NCBI GenBank assembly: GCA_965212375.1
Contig: OZ243108.1
Span: forward strand, 1,116,001 to 1,180,000
DNA length: 64,000 nt
Direction: 5' to 3'
From: UBA9145 sp965212375
Lineage (GTDB): Bacteria > Pseudomonadota > Gammaproteobacteria > Pseudomonadales > Pseudohongiellaceae
A program made the translations under genes and the position numbers. Position 1 is the stretch's first letter. Each line of letters opens with the position of its first letter. Shown in pieces: positions 26,117 through 35,200 of this stretch. Under the pieces are notes generated by a model that was given only the letters and a program-made list of their open reading frames with translations, searched no databases and had not been told where the DNA came from.

Positions 26117-27534
26117 GAGGCACTCTCCGGGTCAGAATCCCCCAGGCCGTAGCGACGCAGCTTGACATAGAGACTCTGTCTGCTGAGGCCGAGAATTTCT
26201 GCGGCCGAAGTGCGATTCTCGCCGGTTATTTCCAGCGCTGCTTCGATACAGTAGCGCTCAACCATATTCGTGGATTCCTGCACCAGTTCACGCAGCGGCA
26301 GGCGGCCAACCAGTTCGGTTAATTGCTCAACCGGACGCGACAGGCGGCTTTGTTTGCGCGTGGAATTGTCCAGTCGCACGCCAACGTCACGGATGATGAA
26401 GCCCAGGCAGATGTCGGCCTCGTCCAGCACCAGGCGGGTGGCGGAGATCTCGACATCGACCTTGGAGCCATATTCGCTGCGCAGGGTGGTGGCGAACAGG
26501 CGTACCGAGCCATGCCGTGACAGGTTCCCGGTGAGCACATTGAGATCCACCCCGGAGCGACCGAACCAGCGGTCCAGGGACTCGCCGCGTACCCGGTTTT
26601 CGGATCCGGTTTGAGTCAATTCGATAAAGGCCCGATTGGTGGAGAGTATTATCCCGTTGGTGTCGGTAAGCACAAAGCCGTCCGGTGCAGTTTCCACGAG
26701 TTTCAATATGCGCGCGTGCATGGTGTCTTTGACTGTGGCGACGGCCTGTTCCTGCGAGTGGCTGGCGCTGACCAGGAACAGGGAATCCTTGTCCTGGGTA
26801 AACAGGGCTGCAGACAGCAGGCAGGTCGATTGTTCGCCGGCCAGCGTTGCCCTGGCCTGGGTGCGCTGCCCGGTGCTGCGGGCTTCAACGAGCAGGGCGT
26901 CTACTACTTTGGTGCTGTCTGTCGCAAACAGGTCGGTAATTTTCTTGCCGGTTTTGTTCGCCCGATCCTTGCCCAGCAGCTGTTCGGCTGCGGGGTTTGC
27001 TTCCAGCACCTTCAGGCTGTTGGCATCGACAATAAAAACCGCTTCGGAAGAAACCTGGAACAGCAGTCGATAGCGGGTTTCCAGGTGACGAATTTCCAGA
27101 TAGTTGCGCTCCATGGATTGTTGCGCCTGGAGCAAGCGTTGCTGCATGTCGGCCATCATCACCGCACTGCGTCCGATGGCCAGTACCCGGCCGTCAGAAT
27201 CCAGCGGCACTGCGGCGTACATCACCGGCAGATCTGCTTCACCGGAAGTAGGATGGTTGATATGACGCCAGCGGGGGGAAGTATTCGCCGCAGCTTCTTT
27301 AAGCAGCGACTCTACCTTGGGACGGCTTTCAATAGTGACGGCTTCCGACCAGGGCTTGTTCAGCCATTCCTGGTAGGGTGTCTTGGGCATTTCCTCGTCA
27401 CTGAATGACAGGTCTCGGATGACACCTTCTGCGTCAATGACCAGTGCAATGTCGGTGGCCGCTGTAATAATCGCCGCGGCACCCTCGGCACTGAGGTTCC
27501 CGAACGAATCTGTCGGAGTAGTAAATTGCTTCAC
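26113..27534 (-). CDS. ppsR: PpsR/CrtJ-type repressor, cysteine-containing copy (PpsR1)
   Basis: A 473-residue transcriptional repressor of photosynthesis genes. Three PAS-like segments are seen (about 22-130, 153-262 and 275-390), linked by the helical stretch QQRLLQAQQSMERNYLEIRH. The C-terminal Fis-type helix-turn-helix is GENRTSAAEILGLSRQSLYV (438-457). Three cysteines occur, at 238, 376 and 429. Positions 238 and 429 correspond roughly to the redox-active pair known in Rhodobacter PpsR/CrtJ (around 250 and 420-424), the second lying just before the DNA-binding helices. The start appears to be GTG. It sits between ppaA and bchG, as in Rhodobacter. A second copy without cysteine is at 50377. 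Confidence 0.93.
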   Translation of the reverse strand: MKQFTTPTDSFGNLSAEGAAAIITAATDIALVIDAEGVIRDLSFSDEEMPKTPYQEWLNKPWSEAVTIESRPKVESLLKEAAANTSPRWRHINHPTSGEADLPVMYAAVPLDSDGRVLAIGRSAVMMADMQQRLLQAQQSMERNYLEIRHLETRYRLLFQVSSEAVFIVDANSLKVLEANPAAEQLLGKDRANKTGKKITDLFATDSTKVVDALLVEARSTGQRTQARATLAGEQSTCLLSAALFTQDKDSLFLVSASHSQEQAVATVKDTMHARILKLVETAPDGFVLTDTNGIILSTNRAFIELTQTGSENRVRGESLDRWFGRSGVDLNVLTGNLSRHGSVRLFATTLRSEYGSKVDVEISATRLVLDEADICLGFIIRDVGVRLDNSTRKQSRLSRPVEQLTELVGRLPLRELVQESTNMVERYCIEAALEITGENRTSAAEILGLSRQSLYVKLRRYGLGDSDPESAS

Positions 27535-27608
27535 GCCCTGATTACGCCTTCTGGCCGTTGCTGGCCACGTTGTGATTCGTGATTGAGCGCGAGCCCGGTA
27601 ACTGCTGC

Positions 27609-28562
27609 TTATTGCAGGTTAAGCAGGTCTTCTGCTTGCCTGACAGCTTGCTGGGCGTCGGCTGCTGTTGCATCAGCCCCGACTTCCTGGCTGAGTTGGG
27701 GGTTCTTGGTAAAAACCGGTCCGCCCACCATGACGCCAATGTCCGGATTGCCGGAAACGCTGCGCAGATCGCGGATCAGTGTTGACAGGCCGGTAAGATT
27801 GACTTGCGCACTTACCGACAGTCCGATGACTCCAAACCACTCATTGCGGACCAGATTGATCAGATCGTCATCTTCAAGCATCGGCCAGCCCCATAGATCC
27901 CAGCCGGCGCGGCGGAAAAAATCCATCAGCACGCTGAGACCAAAGGTGTGCTGCTCACCGGGTACCGGCAGCAACAAGGCACGCCGTCGCATGTCCGGCA
28001 GGCCACGGTACTGTTGAAACTCCGGGCTAAGTTCGCGCAGCACCTGCTGCAGGCGCCCAACGCCCAGCGTGACATCGATAATGCTGCAGTAATCTTCTTC
28101 CCAGAGATAGCCAAGTCGCCGCGCGGCGGGACCCATGAGTTCCATATACAGCCATTCCAGGGACGCCCCGTTGGCCCGCAGGTCCGCCAGGTAAGCGGAT
28201 ACCGCTCCGGAATCCTCGGCGATTAATAAATTCGCAAAATCAGTTACCTGAACGCTTTCGAAGTCGTTTTCGGGAGTGACTACCGGGGCTTGGGGCTGGG
28301 GATCCGATTTGCCGTTGCGACAGGACAGGATGAGCCGTGGAATGATCTCCGATTCCAGCGTCTGCAGAACGCGACTGGCATCATGGCCGGTACCGCCGTT
28401 CAGGCCGTTGGCATGACCGTTGACGCCATTGGGCCCTTTGGTCTCGGCGCCAGCGCCGTCGTGATCTTCGTGTCTTTCATGTTTGTCACGTTTTCCCCGG
28501 GCTTCCTCGCGCCGAGTTTCCGCAACATCATTATTGTTATTGCGCTGTAGCAGACCCGTCAT
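27609..28562 (-). CDS. ppaA: PpaA/AerR cobalamin-binding antirepressor
   Basis: A 317-residue light- and oxygen-responsive regulator that acts with PpsR/CrtJ. The C-terminal B12-binding fold shows the ExHxxG motif as GEQHTFG (202-208), then LINLVRNEWFGVIGLSVS and IGVMVGGPVF. Upstream, residues about 105-180 match the helical cap, including LGYLWEEDYCSIIDVTLGVG. The first 60 residues form an unusual polar stretch rich in Asn, His, Gly and charged residues (for example KHERHEDHDGAG and HANGLNGGTGH), probably disordered. A strong AGGAGG lies 6 bases before the ATG. It is the first gene of the minus-strand operon, divergent from bchF. It could equally be named aerR. Confidence 0.9.
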   Translation of the reverse strand: MTGLLQRNNNNDVAETRREEARGKRDKHERHEDHDGAGAETKGPNGVNGHANGLNGGTGHDASRVLQTLESEIIPRLILSCRNGKSDPQPQAPVVTPENDFESVQVTDFANLLIAEDSGAVSAYLADLRANGASLEWLYMELMGPAARRLGYLWEEDYCSIIDVTLGVGRLQQVLRELSPEFQQYRGLPDMRRRALLLPVPGEQHTFGLSVLMDFFRRAGWDLWGWPMLEDDDLINLVRNEWFGVIGLSVSAQVNLTGLSTLIRDLRSVSGNPDIGVMVGGPVFTKNPQLSQEVGADATAADAQQAVRQAEDLLNLQ

Positions 28563-28730
28563 GTTGTCCTCCTTTAATCACCGGACACCGGGATAGCGTG
28601 CTCGATTTCGAAACGTCAACCGGTTTGCTGCTCAAACCGATCCTGCTTCCGAGTCACTGGGGCGGCTTCCTTTTGTCCAATATCGACAAGGCCATAGCGC
28701 AACGAATTCAGTCAAGACACTTCTGGATGG

Positions 28731-28758
28731 AGCATACCCCCCGGCAAATAATTGTCAA
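28731..28758 (-). promoter_or_regulatory. Candidate ppaA-ppsR1 operon promoter
   Basis: On the minus strand, TTGACA (28753-28758 reversed) is followed after 16 bp by TATGCT (28731-28736 reversed), a good sigma70-type match. The -35 is half of an imperfect inverted repeat, TGTCAA-N7-TTGACG at 28753-28771, which resembles a PpsR palindrome with off-by-one spacing. The predicted transcript has a leader of about 160 bases before ppaA. Confidence 0.5.
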
Positions 28759-28769
28759 GTAACGATTGA

Positions 28770-28825
28770 CGTCTAGTTTTGTTGACAGATGGCTGGAAGA
28801 GGCTTAGTGTGCCTCTTGAAGAACA
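28770..28825 (+). promoter_or_regulatory. Candidate bchF promoter with two PpsR-like operators
   Basis: CGTCTAGTTTTGTTGACA at 28770-28787 matches TGTC-N10-GACA with one mismatch, and its 3' end supplies a perfect -35 TTGACA (28782-28787). After 17 bp comes TAGTGT (28805-28810), a plausible -10, overlapped by a second TGT-N12-ACA palindrome, TGTGCCTCTTGAAGAACA (28808-28825). The pair is 20 bp apart rather than 8, so it is a weaker case than the acsF, crtD/E and bchC sites. It would drive the long bchF-to-crtB array. Confidence 0.55.
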
Positions 28826-28847
28826 ACGAGAAAGGAGTGGGAGCCCG

Positions 28848-29393
28848 ATGGTCGTGCCCCAGGCCAGTAACAAGAGAACCCCTGCGCTGTACACACCTGA
28901 AGAGCGCCGCCGACGAGACGAGTCCCCGTGGACCCTGGTGCAAGGCGTACTTGCGATTGCGCAGTTCGCGGTATTTTTGGTCAGCTTGACGCTGATCCTG
29001 CGGTATTTGGCCACAGGGGAAGGCCTGGCGCTGGCTTCTGCTTCGATAGTCATCAAGACCCTGGTCTTGTACTTGATTATGGTTACCGGGTCGATCTGGG
29101 AGCGCGAAGTATTCGGCTGTTATCTCTTCGCTCGTCCTTTCTTCTGGGAAGACGTGGTAAGCATGTTTGTTATTGCTTTACACACCGCTTATGTGGCGGC
29201 TTATCTGTCCAACTCACTGGATGTCACTGTACAGCTACTACTTGCTTTAGCAGCCTACGCTGCCTATGCGGTGAACGCAACGCAATTTGTCCTGAAGCTA
29301 CGGGCTGCGCGGCGTGAGAGCGATGACACAGCCGTGAGCGGAGGCGAAGCAGCCATTAACCGTAACGCCGCCCTGGCAGGAGATTCGCTATGA
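28848..29393 (+). CDS. bchF: 3-vinyl bacteriochlorophyllide hydratase
   Basis: A 181-residue membrane protein that adds water to the C3 vinyl group, giving the hydroxyethyl group later oxidised by BchC. The family pattern is visible: YTPEERRRRDESPWTLVQ, a first helix ending in LRYLATGEG, TLVLYLIMVTGSIWEREVFG, CYLFARPFFWEDVVSM and HTAYVAAYL. The ATG at 28848 is chosen because GGGAG lies 5 bases upstream and the protein then has the usual length; the frame is open further upstream but would start within the promoter. It is the first gene of the array, and its stop overlaps the bchN start (ATGA). Confidence 0.95.
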   Translation: MVVPQASNKRTPALYTPEERRRRDESPWTLVQGVLAIAQFAVFLVSLTLILRYLATGEGLALASASIVIKTLVLYLIMVTGSIWEREVFGCYLFARPFFWEDVVSMFVIALHTAYVAAYLSNSLDVTVQLLLALAAYAAYAVNATQFVLKLRAARRESDDTAVSGGEAAINRNAALAGDSL

Positions 29394-30685
29394 CGGCGTC
29401 CACTGATACCCCAATTGACAACGCCAATGGCTGCAGCGCCGCACCGGTGCTCCGCGAGCGCGGTCAGCGCGAAGTATTTTGTGGGCTGACCGGGATTGTC
29501 TGGCTACACCGCAAGATGCAGGACGCCTTTTTCCTGGTGGTTGGCTCACGCACCTGTGCACATCTGATCCAGTCAGCGGCAGGGGTGATGATTTTCGCCG
29601 AGCCGCGTTTTGCCACCGCGATTCTGGGTGAGCGTGATCTGGCCGGTATGGCTGATTGCAATGAAGAGCTCGACCGGGTAGTCAATGAACTGCTGGCGCG
29701 CCGCCCCGACATCACAACACTGTTTCTGGTGGGTTCCTGTCCTTCAGAAGTGATCAAGCTGGATCTGGCCAATGCCGCACAGCGGCTGAGTGTCTCCTAT
29801 ACGGGGCGGGTCCGAATCCTTAATTATTCCGGAAGCGGCATTGAGACTACCTTTACCCAGGGTGAAGACAATTGCCTCAAGGCCCTGGTTCCGGAAATGC
29901 CGGCGCTGGACCAGTCGCAGCGCGCGCTCCTGGTAGTCGGCTGTCTTGCAGATGTGGTGGAAGATCAATTCCTGCGCCTGTTTAGCGAGATGGGAATCGA
30001 CAATGTCCATTTTCTGCCACCCAGGCAGGCTACTGATCTGCCACCGGTCGGACCTGGCACGCGGATGCTGCTGGCTCAGCCGTTTCTCGGCGAAACCGCC
30101 CGGGCCCTGCTCGGTCGCGGCGCAGAATTGCTGTCCGCCCCGTATCCGTTCGGTGTGGAAGGCACGCTTTCCTGGCTACGCGCAGCCGCAGACGCGTTTG
30201 CGGTATCTGCCGAGCGCTTTGAGGCAGTCACCGCGATGCCGGCGGCTCGCGCAACACGCGCCCTGAGTCGCTATCGTGGCGACCTGGAGGGCAAACGCAT
30301 CAGTTTTCTGCCCGATTCCCAGATGGAAATTCCACTAGCGCGTTTTTTGCAGCGCGAATGCGGTGTACAGCCGGTTGAAGTGGGCACGCCCTATCTGGAT
30401 CGCCAGATCCTGGCTGGTGAGCTTGAATTGCTGTCTGCGGAACAAGTCTCCGAGGGTCAGCACCTGGAAAGTCAACTCGACCGCCTGCGTGAAACGCGGC
30501 CCGACCTGACTGTTTGTGGTCTGGGGCTGGCCAATCCGCTGGAAGCAGAGGGGCTTACTACGAAATGGTCTATCGAATTGGTTTTCACCCCGATTCACGG
30601 CTTTGAACAGGTCGCCGACCTGGCTGAGCTGTTTGCACGACCTTTGACTCGACGTGAACGTTTGGAGTTTCGCTCATGCAACTAA
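29390..30685 (+). CDS. bchN: Dark-operative protochlorophyllide reductase subunit N
   Basis: A 431-residue nitrogenase-like subunit that, with BchB and the reductase BchL, reduces ring D of protochlorophyllide without light. The three cysteine ligands of the NB 4Fe-4S cluster are seen at C31 (REVFCGLTG), C56 (SRTCAHL) and C117 (LVGSCPSE), each five positions later than C26, C51 and C112 known in Rhodobacter BchN. The first about 20 residues are variable. The end overlaps bchB by 10 bases. The complex is oxygen-sensitive, which is notable in an organism whose cyclase needs oxygen; this combination is usual in aerobic phototrophs. Confidence 0.97.
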   Translation: MTASTDTPIDNANGCSAAPVLRERGQREVFCGLTGIVWLHRKMQDAFFLVVGSRTCAHLIQSAAGVMIFAEPRFATAILGERDLAGMADCNEELDRVVNELLARRPDITTLFLVGSCPSEVIKLDLANAAQRLSVSYTGRVRILNYSGSGIETTFTQGEDNCLKALVPEMPALDQSQRALLVVGCLADVVEDQFLRLFSEMGIDNVHFLPPRQATDLPPVGPGTRMLLAQPFLGETARALLGRGAELLSAPYPFGVEGTLSWLRAAADAFAVSAERFEAVTAMPAARATRALSRYRGDLEGKRISFLPDSQMEIPLARFLQRECGVQPVEVGTPYLDRQILAGELELLSAEQVSEGQHLESQLDRLRETRPDLTVCGLGLANPLEAEGLTTKWSIELVFTPIHGFEQVADLAELFARPLTRRERLEFRSCN

Positions 30686-32259
30686 CCTTGTGGACATATG
30701 AAGGCCCACCACATGTTGGCGCCATGCGCATCGCAACCTCAATGCAGGATGTACATTACGTACTGCATGCGCCGCAGGGCGACACCTATGCCGACCTGCT
30801 CTTTACCATGATCGAGCGACGCGACAAGCGTCCACCGGTCACCTATACCACCTTCCAGGCCCGGGACCTTGGCGGCGACACGGCCGGGCTGCTGACCGAC
30901 AGCGTGCGTGATGCTTATGAGCGCTTCAAGCCGAATGCAATGCTGGTGGGTGAATCCTGCACGGCAGAACTGATCCAGGATCAACCGGGTGCCCTGGCCC
31001 AGGGCATGGGGCTGCCGGTACCGGTGGTACCGCTGGAGCTGCCGGCTTATTCAAAGAAAGAAAACTGGGGCGCCAGTGAGACTTTTTATTACCTGGTGCG
31101 AGCGCTACTGAAAGGACAGGTCGGAGAGCCGCCGGTGCGGCAGCCGCATAGCCGGCCGCGCGCCAACTTGCTGGGCCCGTCATCCATGGGCTTCCGTTGC
31201 CGCGATGACATCGAAGAAATTCGCTGGTTGTTGCACGGGGTGGGTGTGGACGTCAACGTGGTTGCGCCGGAAGGGGCCACCACGGAAGATCTGGCCGGTA
31301 TTCCCCAGGCAGATTTCAACGTTTGCCTGTATCCGGAAGTTGCGCAAACCACCTGCGCCTGGCTGGAACGAACATTCAAACAGCCCTATACCAAGACGGT
31401 TCCCATTGGTGTTGGTGCGACTCGCGACTTTCTCGCCGAAGTCGGCGAAATAACCGGTATCGACATTGATGAAGCGATGATCAGCGATGACCGCTCACGA
31501 CTGCCCTGGTACTCGCGCTCAGTGGATTCCAATTACCTGACCGGCAAGCGGGTATTCATTTTTGGCGATGCTGCCCACGCCATGGCAGCGGCGCGAATCG
31601 CTCGCGAAGAATTTGCGTTTGAAGTGGTTGGTCTTGGCACCTACAGCCGTGAATTTGCCCGCCAGGTGCGTAAAACGGCAGAAGACATGGGTATCGAGGC
31701 ATTGATCACTGATGACTACCTCGAAGTTGAAGCCCGCATCACCGAAGCCGAACCGGAACTGGTGCTGGGCACCCAGATGGAACGGCACATTGCCAAACGC
31801 CTGGGATTACCCTGTGCAGTTATTTCCGCTCCCTTTCATGTTCAGGATGTGCCGGCCCAGTATTCGCCACAAATGGGCTACGAGGGCGCCAATGTGATTT
31901 TTGATACCTGGGTGCATCCATTGATGATGGGCCTGGAAGAACATCTGCTGGGGATGTTCCGCAACGATTTTGAATTCAATGACGACGCAGCGCCATCGCA
32001 CCTGGGTGGCAAAAAGGCGGCGCATGAGCGTGCCATTGTCATGAATCAGAACAACACGGAAGAGGACGACAGTGTCACAGCACTGGTCAGCGCGGCCGGT
32101 CCGGCCTGGGCTGAAGACGCGGAGCAGGAATTGCGCAAGATTCCTTTCTTCGTAAGAGGCAAGGCACGTCGGAATACGGAACGTTTCGCCCTTGACTATG
32201 GACTCGAAACGATCACTGTGGAGACCCTCTACGATGCCAAAGCACACTTCGGCCGCTGA
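30676..32259 (+). CDS. bchB: Dark-operative protochlorophyllide reductase subunit B
   Basis: A 527-residue partner of BchN. The N-terminus MQLTLWTYEGPPHVGAMRIA is diagnostic, and the unusual aspartate ligand of the NB cluster, D36, is present in APQGDTYAD. Further matches are NAMLVGESCTAELIQDQPG, the block starting with RVFIFGDAAHA and, near the end, the domain FFVRGKARRNTERFA. The latter is the small C-terminal domain found in ChlB/BchB. The stop lies 26 bases inside the reading frame of bchH as annotated here. Confidence 0.97.
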   Translation: MQLTLWTYEGPPHVGAMRIATSMQDVHYVLHAPQGDTYADLLFTMIERRDKRPPVTYTTFQARDLGGDTAGLLTDSVRDAYERFKPNAMLVGESCTAELIQDQPGALAQGMGLPVPVVPLELPAYSKKENWGASETFYYLVRALLKGQVGEPPVRQPHSRPRANLLGPSSMGFRCRDDIEEIRWLLHGVGVDVNVVAPEGATTEDLAGIPQADFNVCLYPEVAQTTCAWLERTFKQPYTKTVPIGVGATRDFLAEVGEITGIDIDEAMISDDRSRLPWYSRSVDSNYLTGKRVFIFGDAAHAMAAARIAREEFAFEVVGLGTYSREFARQVRKTAEDMGIEALITDDYLEVEARITEAEPELVLGTQMERHIAKRLGLPCAVISAPFHVQDVPAQYSPQMGYEGANVIFDTWVHPLMMGLEEHLLGMFRNDFEFNDDAAPSHLGGKKAAHERAIVMNQNNTEEDDSVTALVSAAGPAWAEDAEQELRKIPFFVRGKARRNTERFALDYGLETITVETLYDAKAHFGR

Positions 32260-35200
32260 TGCCACACCCGTACGGGTGGTAATAGTCACACTGGATCATC
32301 ATGTCTCCAGTGCTACTGAACGGGCGGCTCGTCTGCTCAAGCGAGAGCTGCCTGGTCTCTCCCTGAATCTGCACGCGGCTACCGAGTGGGGCGAAGACGC
32401 AGATAAGCTGGCGCGTTGCCGCAAGGATATCGCCGAGGCAAATATCATTATCGCCAACATGCTGGTATTGGAAGATCACATCCAACCTATTTTTGAAGAT
32501 CTCAAGGCGCGTCGCGATAACTGTGATGCCCTGGTGACCGCGATGTCGGCAGGCGAGGTGATCCGCTTGACGTCCATGGGCCAGTTCCAGATGGGCAAGC
32601 CTCAATCGGGCATCATTTCCCTGCTTAAACGTCTGCGTGGCTCCAGTTCCAAGACCGAGAGTTCCGGTGCCAAGCAAATGGCGATGCTGCGACGTTTACC
32701 GCGAATTCTCCGGTTCATTCCCGGCACGGCACAGGACGTGCGCGCCTATTTCCTGTGCATGCAGTACTGGCTGGCCAGTTCTGAAGACAACATTTGTAAT
32801 ATGGTTCGGATGTTGGTGAATCGCTATGCATCCGGGCCCCGCGCGGAACTCCGTGGCAGCCTGGAGGTTGGGGCTCCCCATGAGTATCCGGATACCGGCC
32901 TTTATCATCCCAGGCTGGCTGGCCGAATCAGCGAAAAGCTGTCTGACTTGCCTAAAGCGCAAGGCGGCAAGCAGGGAACAGTCGGCCTGCTGGTGATGCG
33001 CTCCTATATCCTGGCTGGTAACAGTGCTCACTATGATAGTGTGATTACCGCCCTTGAAGAGCGCGGCTTACGAGTTATCCCGGCTTTTGCCAGTGGTCTG
33101 GATATGCGTCCGGCTATTGAGAGCTTCTTTATCAGGGATGGCAAATCAACCATTGATGCCCTGGTTTCGCTAACCGGCTTTTCCCTGGTCGGTGGCCCTG
33201 CCTATAACGACTCGGGCGCTGCCGAAAAAATTCTTGGCCAGCTCGACGTACCCTATATCGCCGCCCAGGCAGTAGAGTTCCAGAGTCTGGAAGAGTGGCA
33301 AGATTCGGATCGTGGTTTATCGCCGGTAGAAGCAACCATGATGGTAGCGATTCCGGAGTTGGACGGTGCAACGGGCTCCTGTGTGTTCGGCGGTCGATCC
33401 ACTGCCGGCGAGCAGGGCGAACAGTCGTTGGACATGAAGGCGCAACCGGAACGTGTCGCAACGCTGGCAGCACGTGTGGAACGCCTGGTAACCCTGCGTC
33501 GGACAGCAATAGCGGAGCGCCGACTGGCGGTAGTGCTATTTAATTTCCCGCCGAACTCGGGCGCCACCGGCACAGCAGCCAATCTGTCTGTATTCAGGTC
33601 TCTGTATAACACGCTCAACTCCCTGCGTGACGAGGGCTATTCGGTCACTGTGCCGGATTCAGTGGATGCGTTGCGCGAGCAGATTCTGCACGGTAACGCC
33701 GAGCTAAACGGTACCCAGGTTAACGTGCATGCGCGCATGTCGGTTGATGATCATGTGCGCAAGCAAAAATGGTTGTCTGAAATCGAGGCGCAGTGGGGGG
33801 CAGCACCCGGTCGTGAGCAAACCAATGGGCGCGAGCTATTCATACTCGGTGCGCAATTTGGCAACGTCTTCGTCGGCGTTCAGCCAGCTTTCGGGTACGA
33901 AGGCGACCCCATGCGATTGTTGTTTGAAAAAGGCTTCGCGCCAACTCACGCGTTTGCAGCATTTTATCGTTACATCAATGAAGAATTCGGCGCCCACGCT
34001 GCACTGCATTTTGGTACTCATGGCGCCCTGGAATTCATGCCGGGTAAGCAAACCGGGCTCGCGGGTGACTGCTGGCCTGACCGTTTAATAGGCACCATCC
34101 CGAATTTCTATCTTTACGCGGCAAATAATCCTTCTGAAGGAACCATTGCGAAACGTCGCTCGGCAGCTACCCTGATTAGCTATTTGACACCACCGGTGAC
34201 CGATGCCGGTTTGTACAGCGGACTGGTTGGTTTGAAGGCTTCGCTGGATCGCTGGCGCAGTCTGGATCTGGAAACCACTGATGCTGAGCGGGAACAACTC
34301 AGTGCCCTGATTCAAATGCAGGCGGCCGAAATCGATCTGGACGACCATGACGGTGACTGGCCGGCGGCGGAATGCGAGGCGCGCATCCAGCAAATTCTGC
34401 TGGCGATACTGGAAATTGAAAAAACCCTGATTCCCGAAGGGCTGCACGTGGTGGGCGAGCCCGGCACAGAAAGAGCGAGAACAGATTTGCTGATCTCGGC
34501 TGCCGAAGCCGCCGAGCTGGAGTTGGATCGTGCCGGTGCCGAGAGTCTGACTCGCGGCGAGACCGCCGAGCAGGCTCTGGCTGCGTCCAGCCTACCGGTC
34601 AATGACGACAATATGGATCGCATGCAGCGGCTCGGCAAGATCGCCCACCTGCTGGGTGAAGATCATGAATTGCCGGGGCTGATGCATGCCCTGGACGGCA
34701 AGTTCACACGCCCCGTACCCGGTGGTGACTTGCTGCGCAATCCGGATATTCTGCCCACCGGACGAAACCTGCACGGTTTCGATCCCTGCCGTATTCCTAC
34801 CAGCTATGCGGTTCAGGACGGGACCCGTCAGGCGGCCATGCTGCTGGAGAGACATCAGCAGGAGAATCATGGCTATCCGGAATCCATCGCCATGGTGCTG
34901 TGGGGTACAGATAACCTCAAGTCCGAAGGCGCGCCGCTGGGACAGGCCATGGCATTGATGGGCGTCAAACCCCGTTCCGATTCCTTTGGCCGGGTGTGTG
35001 GTGCAGAGCTGATTCCTCTTGAAGAACTCGGTCGTCCGCGTATCGATGTGGTGATTACCACGTCGGGAATTTTCCGCGACCTGCTACCCATGCAAATCCG
35101 GATGCTGGCTGAAGCAGCCTACCTGGCGGCCAGTGCCGACGAGTCGCCAGAAGACAATTTCATCCGTAAGCACGCTCTGGAATATCAGCAGGAGCACGGT

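Noticed and set aside
26611..27408. A 265-codon plus-strand open frame opposite ppsR1
   Set aside because: It is an antisense shadow of a gene with clear PAS and HTH domains.
32192..32233. An earlier start for bchH
   Set aside because: The extra 14 codons lie inside bchB and do not resemble BchH; ATG at 32234 gives a normal N-terminus.
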